Origin: Streptomyces sp. NRRL S-87 | GTDB taxonomy: Bacteria; Actinomycetota; Actinomycetes; Streptomycetales; Streptomycetaceae | Length of the DNA stretch: 64,000 bases | Assembly (NCBI RefSeq): GCF_000719335.1 | Contig: NZ_JOGB01000002.1 | Location: forward strand, 124,001 to 188,000 | Reading direction: 5' to 3' | Part shown: piece after piece, positions 58,893 through 64,000 of the stretch | Numbering within the stretch: the stretch's first letter is position 1 | How the letters are laid out: every line of letters starts with the position of its first letter | Position numbers and translations under genes: made by a program | Notes under the pieces: model-generated | What the model was told of the DNA's origin: nothing | The model's database searches: none | The model's input: the letters and a program-made list of their open reading frames with translations, nothing else

Positions 58893-59660
58893 ATGGCACG
58901 GAACATCCAGTCGCTCGAAAGAGCCGCTGCGATGCTGCGACTGCTGGCGGGGGGCGAGCGGCGGCTCGGACTGTCCGACGTCGCGTCCGCGCTGGGTCTG
59001 GCCAAGGGGACGGCGCACGGGATCCTGCGGACCCTCCAGGCGGAGGGCTTCGTGGAGCAGGATCCGGCCTCGGGGCGCTACCAGCTGGGCGCGGAGCTGC
59101 TGCGGCTGGGCAACAGCTATCTCGACGTGCACGAGCTGCGGGCGCGGGCGCTGGTCTGGACGGACGACCTGGCCCGGTCCAGCGGGGAGAGCGTGTACGT
59201 GGGGGTGCTGCACCAGCAGGGCGTGCTGATCATGCACCACGTGTTCCGGCCCGACGACAGCCGCCAGGTGCTGGAGGTGGGGGCCATGCAGCCGCTGCAC
59301 TCCACGGCACTGGGCAAGGTGCTGTCGGCGTACGACCCGGTGGCGCACAGCGAGGTGGTGGAGGGCACCCGGGAGGCCTTCACCCCGCGGACCGTCACGG
59401 AGCTCACGGGCTTCGAGGAGGTGCTCGACCTGACCCGGGCGCGGGGCTGGGCCTCGGACGTCGAGGAGACCTGGGAGGGCATCGCCTCGGTGGCGGCGCC
59501 GATCCACGACCGGCGGCGGATGCCGGTGGGCGCGGTGGCCGTCGCGGGGGCCGTGGAGCGGGTCTGCGCGGCCCCCGGCGAGCTGCGGCCCGATCTGGTC
59601 GCGGCGGTGCGCGACTGCGCCCGCGCGGTCTCGCGCGACCTGGGCGCGGGGCGCTTCTAG
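58893..59660 (+). CDS. gylR: IclR-family glycerol operon repressor GylR
   Basis: A 255-residue IclR protein. The winged helix (about 4-65) has NIQSLERAAAMLRLLAGGER and LGLAKGTAHGILRTLQAEGF. The effector domain (about 80-250) has MQPLHSTALGKVLSAYDP and ASDVEETWEGIASVAAPIHD. Its location before glpF-glpK-glpD matches the S. coelicolor gyl operon, where GylR represses glycerol use until glycerol-3-phosphate is present. ATG 58893 follows AGGAGG by 6 bp. Two hairpins separate it from glpF. Confidence 0.93.
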   Translation: MARNIQSLERAAAMLRLLAGGERRLGLSDVASALGLAKGTAHGILRTLQAEGFVEQDPASGRYQLGAELLRLGNSYLDVHELRARALVWTDDLARSSGESVYVGVLHQQGVLIMHHVFRPDDSRQVLEVGAMQPLHSTALGKVLSAYDPVAHSEVVEGTREAFTPRTVTELTGFEEVLDLTRARGWASDVEETWEGIASVAAPIHDRRRMPVGAVAVAGAVERVCAAPGELRPDLVAAVRDCARAVSRDLGAGRF

Positions 59661-59661
59661 C

Positions 59662-59682
59662 GGGGCCGCTCGGAGCGGCCCC
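59662..59682 (+). terminator. Hairpin directly after gylR
   Basis: A 9-bp stem (59662-59670 with 59674-59682) follows the stop by one base. A second one at 59762-59789 (12 bp, loop GACG) reinforces it, so readthrough into glpF is probably limited. Between them three short copies of CCGGGGACATC-like sequence occur near 59711-59747. Confidence 0.75.
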
Positions 59683-59761
59683 CGGAGCCGCGTGAGGCCA
59701 CGGGGAGCGCCGGGGACACCCCGGGGACATCCCGGGGGCATCCCGGGCAGAGGGGTCACGG

Positions 59762-59789
59762 AGGGCCGGTGCCGACGGGCACCGGCCCT
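59762..59789 (+). terminator. Second hairpin after gylR
   Basis: A 12-bp perfect stem (59762-59773 with 59778-59789) and loop GACG. Likely the main terminator between gylR and the glp genes. Confidence 0.72.
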
Positions 59790-59864
59790 TCGGCGTGCCC
59801 GGACATGCCGGATTCGGCGGCTGGTACCCCGCGGTAACGATCCGGCTTTTGCGCGGGACGACTC

Positions 59865-59945
59865 TTGACGCGCTGTTCACACGGCGGAAAACTGCCGTGC
59901 ATCGGTCGGCATTGTCGAACACCTGACGGCAATACGCGCTAGGGT
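59865..59945 (+). promoter_or_regulatory. Promoter and GylR-type operator region of glpFKD
   Basis: The region holds TTGACG (59865-59870), the motif CATTGTCGAAC (59910-59920) shared with the gylR promoter, and a -10-like TAGGGT (59940-59945). Two overlapping promoters are possible. A small hairpin (59969-59983, 6 bp) lies downstream in the leader, 65 bp before the glpF start. Nothing else is seen in the 388-bp gap. Confidence 0.55.
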
Positions 59946-60048
59946 GTGACAGTGCCAGGGCCGAATCTGCACTCACCGAGTGCGCGGATGACCGGAAAGG
60001 GACTCCGGCTTCCACTCACCCCCTGGACGTAGGACAAAGGAGTCGCGG

Positions 60049-60804
60049 GTGACCACCTCCGACATCTTCATCGGCGAGACCATCGGTACCGCCCTGCTCA
60101 CCCTGCTCGGCGGTGGCGTCTGCGCCGCCCTGACGCTGAAGAGCTCCAAGGCGCGCGGCGCGGGCTGGCTCGCCATCACCTTCGGCTGGGGCTTCGCGGT
60201 GCTGATCGCCGCGTACGTCTCGGCCCCGCTCTCCGGCGCGCACCTGAACCCGGCGGTCACCGTCGGCATCGCCGTCAAGACCGGCGACTGGAGCAACACC
60301 GGCGTCTACCTGGCCGGCCAGCTGCTCGGCGCCATGATCGGCGCGGCCCTCATGTGGATCACGTACTACGGCCAGTTCCGGGCCCACCTGACCGACCCCG
60401 AGCTCACGGTCGACGCGGGCGCCCCGGCCGGCCCGGTGCTCGGCATCTTCTCCACGGGTCCCGAGATCCGGAACGTCTGGCAGAACCTGGTCACCGAGAT
60501 CATCGGCACGGCCGTCCTCGTCCTCGCGATCCTCACCCAGGGCCTGCAGGACGGCGGCAAGGGCCTGGGCGTGATCGGCGTCCTGATCACCTCGTTCGTG
60601 GTCGTCGGCATCGGCCTCTCGCTGGGCGGCCCGACGGGTTACGCCATCAACCCGGTCCGCGACCTCGGCCCCCGCATCGTCCACGCCCTCCTGCCGCTGC
60701 CCAACAAGGGCGGCTCGGACTGGGGCTACTCCTGGATCCCGGTGGTCGGCCCGCTCGTCGGTGCCGCCGTCGCCGGTGGTCTTTACAACGTCGCGTTCGC
60801 CTGA
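60049..60804 (+). CDS. glpF: Glycerol uptake facilitator (aquaglyceroporin)
   Basis: A 251-residue MIP channel with six transmembrane helices and two re-entrant loops. The first NPA motif is in [10 protein letters not shown]; the second is [10 protein letters not shown], with Val for Ala. The glycerol-type Asp and Arg after it are kept. It lets glycerol cross the membrane by facilitated diffusion, for GlpK to trap. GTG 60049 has AAGGAG about 6 bp upstream. It is the first gene of glpF-glpK-glpD, behind the operator at 59910. Confidence 0.94.
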   Translation: MTTSDIFIGETIGTALLTLLGGGVCAALTLKSSKARGAGWLAITFGWGFAVLIAAYVSAPLSGAHLNPAVTVGIAVKTGDWSNTGVYLAGQLLGAMIGAALMWITYYGQFRAHLTDPELTVDAGAPAGPVLGIFSTGPEIRNVWQNLVTEIIGTAVLVLAILTQGLQDGGKGLGVIGVLITSFVVVGIGLSLGGPTGYAINPVRDLGPRIVHALLPLPNKGGSDWGYSWIPVVGPLVGAAVAGGLYNVAFA

Positions 60805-60874
60805 TTCGTCTGAACAGCACCCGCTCAACGAACCACTTTCGCTTCCCTCTCACGACCCCCAGGAGCAGAAGACC

Positions 60875-62404
<1,530 letters not shown>

Positions 62405-62457
62405 GCCCCGTGCTCGGACGTTGACGTCGACCGCTGAGAGCTGACGAGGAGTCAAAC

Positions 62458-64000
62458 ATGAGCAGCCTGCAGAGCGTTCCCGCCCTCGGGGCGCACCCGA
62501 CCGCCGGTTCGAACCCGAGCCGCGCCGAGACCCGTGAGCAGCTGGCGAAGGCCACGTACGACCTACTGGTCATCGGCGGCGGCATCCTGGGCACCTCGGT
62601 GGCCTGGCACGCCGCGCAGTCGGGTCTGCGGGTCGCCATGGTGGACGCCGGCGACTTCGCCGGCGCCACCTCCTCCGCCTCCTCCAAGCTCGTCCACGGC
62701 GGTCTGCGCTACCTGCAGACCGGTGCGGTCAAGCTGGTCGCGGAGAACCACCACGAGCGGCGGGTGCTGGCCAAGGACGTGGCCCCGCACCTGGTCAACC
62801 CGCTCACCTTCTACCTGCCGGTCTACAAGGGCGGTCCGGTGGGTGCGGCCAAGCTGGGCGCGGGCGTCTTCGCCTACTCCGCCCTCTCGGCCTTCGGTGA
62901 CGGCATGGGCAAGGTCATATCGCCGGCCCGTGCCGTCGCCGACAACCCCGGCCTGAAGACGGACAACCTCAAGGCCGTCGCGGTCTACTACGACCACCAG
63001 ATGAACGACTCCCGCGTCGCGGTCATGACGGTCCGGGCGGCCGTGGAGTCCGGTGCGGTGGTCCTCAACCACGCCGAGGTCACCGGCCTGCGCAAGACCG
63101 GCGGCCGGGTCTCGGGCGCCGAGCTCAGGGACCGCCTGGACGGCACCGAGTTCGGCGTCGACGCCCGTGTGGTGCTCAACGCCACCGGCCCGTGGGTGGA
63201 CCACCTGCGGCGCATGGAGGACAAGCACTCCCTGCCGTCCATCCGGCTGTCCAAGGGCGCGCACATCGTCATGAAGCGCAAGTCGCCCTGGAAGGCCGCC
63301 ATGGCCACCCCGATCGACAAGTACCGCATCACCTTCGCCCTCCCGTGGGAGGACCAGCTGCTGCTCGGTACGACCGACGAGGTGTACGAGGGCGACCCGG
63401 CGGACGTGCGCGCCACCGAGAAGGACATCCAGCAGATCCTGGACGAGGCCGCGTTCTCGGTGAAGGACGCCGACCTCGACCGCTCCCTGATGACCTACGC
63501 CTTCGCAGGCCTGCGGGTGCTGCCCGGCGGCCCCGGCGGGGTCGAGAAGGCCAAGCGCGAGACCGTGGTGACCGAGGGTGCGGGCGGCATGCTGTCCGTG
63601 GCCGGCGGCAAGTGGACCACGTACCGCCACATCGGCCGGGTGGTCATGGACAAGCTCGCGAAGCTGCCCGGCGGGCCGCTCACCGACGACATGGAGCCGG
63701 TGAAGTCCCTGGTGCGCCGGGTGCCGCTGCCCGGTGTGGCGAACCCGAACGCGGTCGCGCACCGCCTGCTGGTGGACCGCGAGCCGGGCATGCGGATGGA
63801 CCCGCTGACCGCCAAGCACCTGGCCACCCACTACGGCTCGCTGGCCTTCGACATCGCCCGCATGGTCAACGAGAACCCCGACCTGGGCGAGCGGATCCAC
63901 GAGGACGGGCCGGAGATCTGGGCGCAGGTCGCCTACGCCCGCGACTTCGAGTGGGCCGAGACGGCGGACGACGTGCTGCGCCGCCGCACGACGGTGACGA
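62458..64000 (+). CDS. glpD: Glycerol-3-phosphate dehydrogenase, FAD-dependent (3' end missing)
   Basis: The first about 514 residues are visible; the window edge cuts the rest. The FAD-binding Rossmann motif is LLVIGGGILGTSVAWHAAQS, followed by TSSASSKLVHGGLRYL, VVLNATGPWVD and SVAGGKWTTYRHIG. It oxidises glycerol-3-phosphate to dihydroxyacetone phosphate at the membrane, passing electrons to quinone. ATG 62458 has GAGGAG 6 bp upstream. The reading frame is open to base 64000, and about 20-60 residues are probably missing. Confidence 0.96.
   Translation, partial: MSSLQSVPALGAHPTAGSNPSRAETREQLAKATYDLLVIGGGILGTSVAWHAAQSGLRVAMVDAGDFAGATSSASSKLVHGGLRYLQTGAVKLVAENHHERRVLAKDVAPHLVNPLTFYLPVYKGGPVGAAKLGAGVFAYSALSAFGDGMGKVISPARAVADNPGLKTDNLKAVAVYYDHQMNDSRVAVMTVRAAVESGAVVLNHAEVTGLRKTGGRVSGAELRDRLDGTEFGVDARVVLNATGPWVDHLRRMEDKHSLPSIRLSKGAHIVMKRKSPWKAAMATPIDKYRITFALPWEDQLLLGTTDEVYEGDPADVRATEKDIQQILDEAAFSVKDADLDRSLMTYAFAGLRVLPGGPGGVEKAKRETVVTEGAGGMLSVAGGKWTTYRHIGRVVMDKLAKLPGGPLTDDMEPVKSLVRRVPLPGVANPNAVAHRLLVDREPGMRMDPLTAKHLATHYGSLAFDIARMVNENPDLGERIHEDGPEIWAQVAYARDFEWAETADDVLRRRTTVT

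Overview
The window is actinobacterial chromosome, almost certainly Streptomyces. The DNA is very GC-rich, many genes start with GTG, and it carries a full Pup-proteasome locus, a gyl-type glycerol operon and a GlnA4-type ethanolamine cluster. From memory, the gene order (pheS, infC, glnA4, tat, paf, prc, pup, dop, arc, metH, gylR) matches a core region of S. coelicolor. I see no prophage, insertion sequence, CRISPR array, rRNA or tRNA gene.

Layout. (1) 0-4.5 kb, minus strand: the translation block infC-rpmI-rplT, a TrmH-family RNA methyltransferase, a PAS sensor kinase and the 5' end of pheS. (2) 4.5-10.7 kb: a DUF1844 protein, an SseB-like protein, an orphan mycosin with a membrane partner, an alanine-racemase-fold enzyme and a secreted HAD phosphatase. 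(3) 10.9-17.9 kb: a divergent cluster with SDR, aldehyde dehydrogenase and GlnA4 on the minus strand, and a GntR/FadR regulator, an ethanolamine-type permease and a class I gamma-glutamyl hydrolase on the plus strand. Together they give import, gamma-glutamylation, oxidation and removal of the glutamyl group. (4) 17.9-25.9 kb: LysR with a TDT transporter, XRE-cupin with a metal-receptor-like protein, a 5'-3' exonuclease, a siderophore-interacting protein behind an iron box, a serine hydrolase and an RluA-family pseudouridine synthase.

(5) 25.9-45 kb: helY, tatC, tatA, two small proteins, pafC, pafB, two FKBP isomerases, pafA, an MFS exporter with a divergent LacI regulator, prcA, prcB, an endonuclease VII-domain protein, pup, dop and arc. 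PafA attaches Pup, Dop activates and removes it, Arc unfolds pupylated proteins and PrcAB degrades them. The endonuclease VII-like gene is the outlier: it overlaps prcB. (6) 45-54 kb: ferredoxin, an anchored FG-GAP-like protein, TrmI, a site-2 protease, a RecB-like nuclease, a response regulator and two tandem oligopeptide-binding lipoproteins behind a structured leader. (7) 54-64 kb: a HAD phosphatase, metH, and the glycerol genes gylR, glpF, glpK and glpD (glpD cut by the right edge).

The points most worth a second look are the nuclease gene inside the proteasome operon, the riboswitch-like leader at 53.75-53.88 kb, the AUC start of infC, a 27-bp operator between the MFS and LacI genes, the orphan mycosin set and the long hairpin in the leader of the HAD gene at 54.9-55.0 kb. 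All calls were made by reading the sequence alone. Stem-loops were paired by hand, and start codons were chosen from Shine-Dalgarno spacing and gene overlap.
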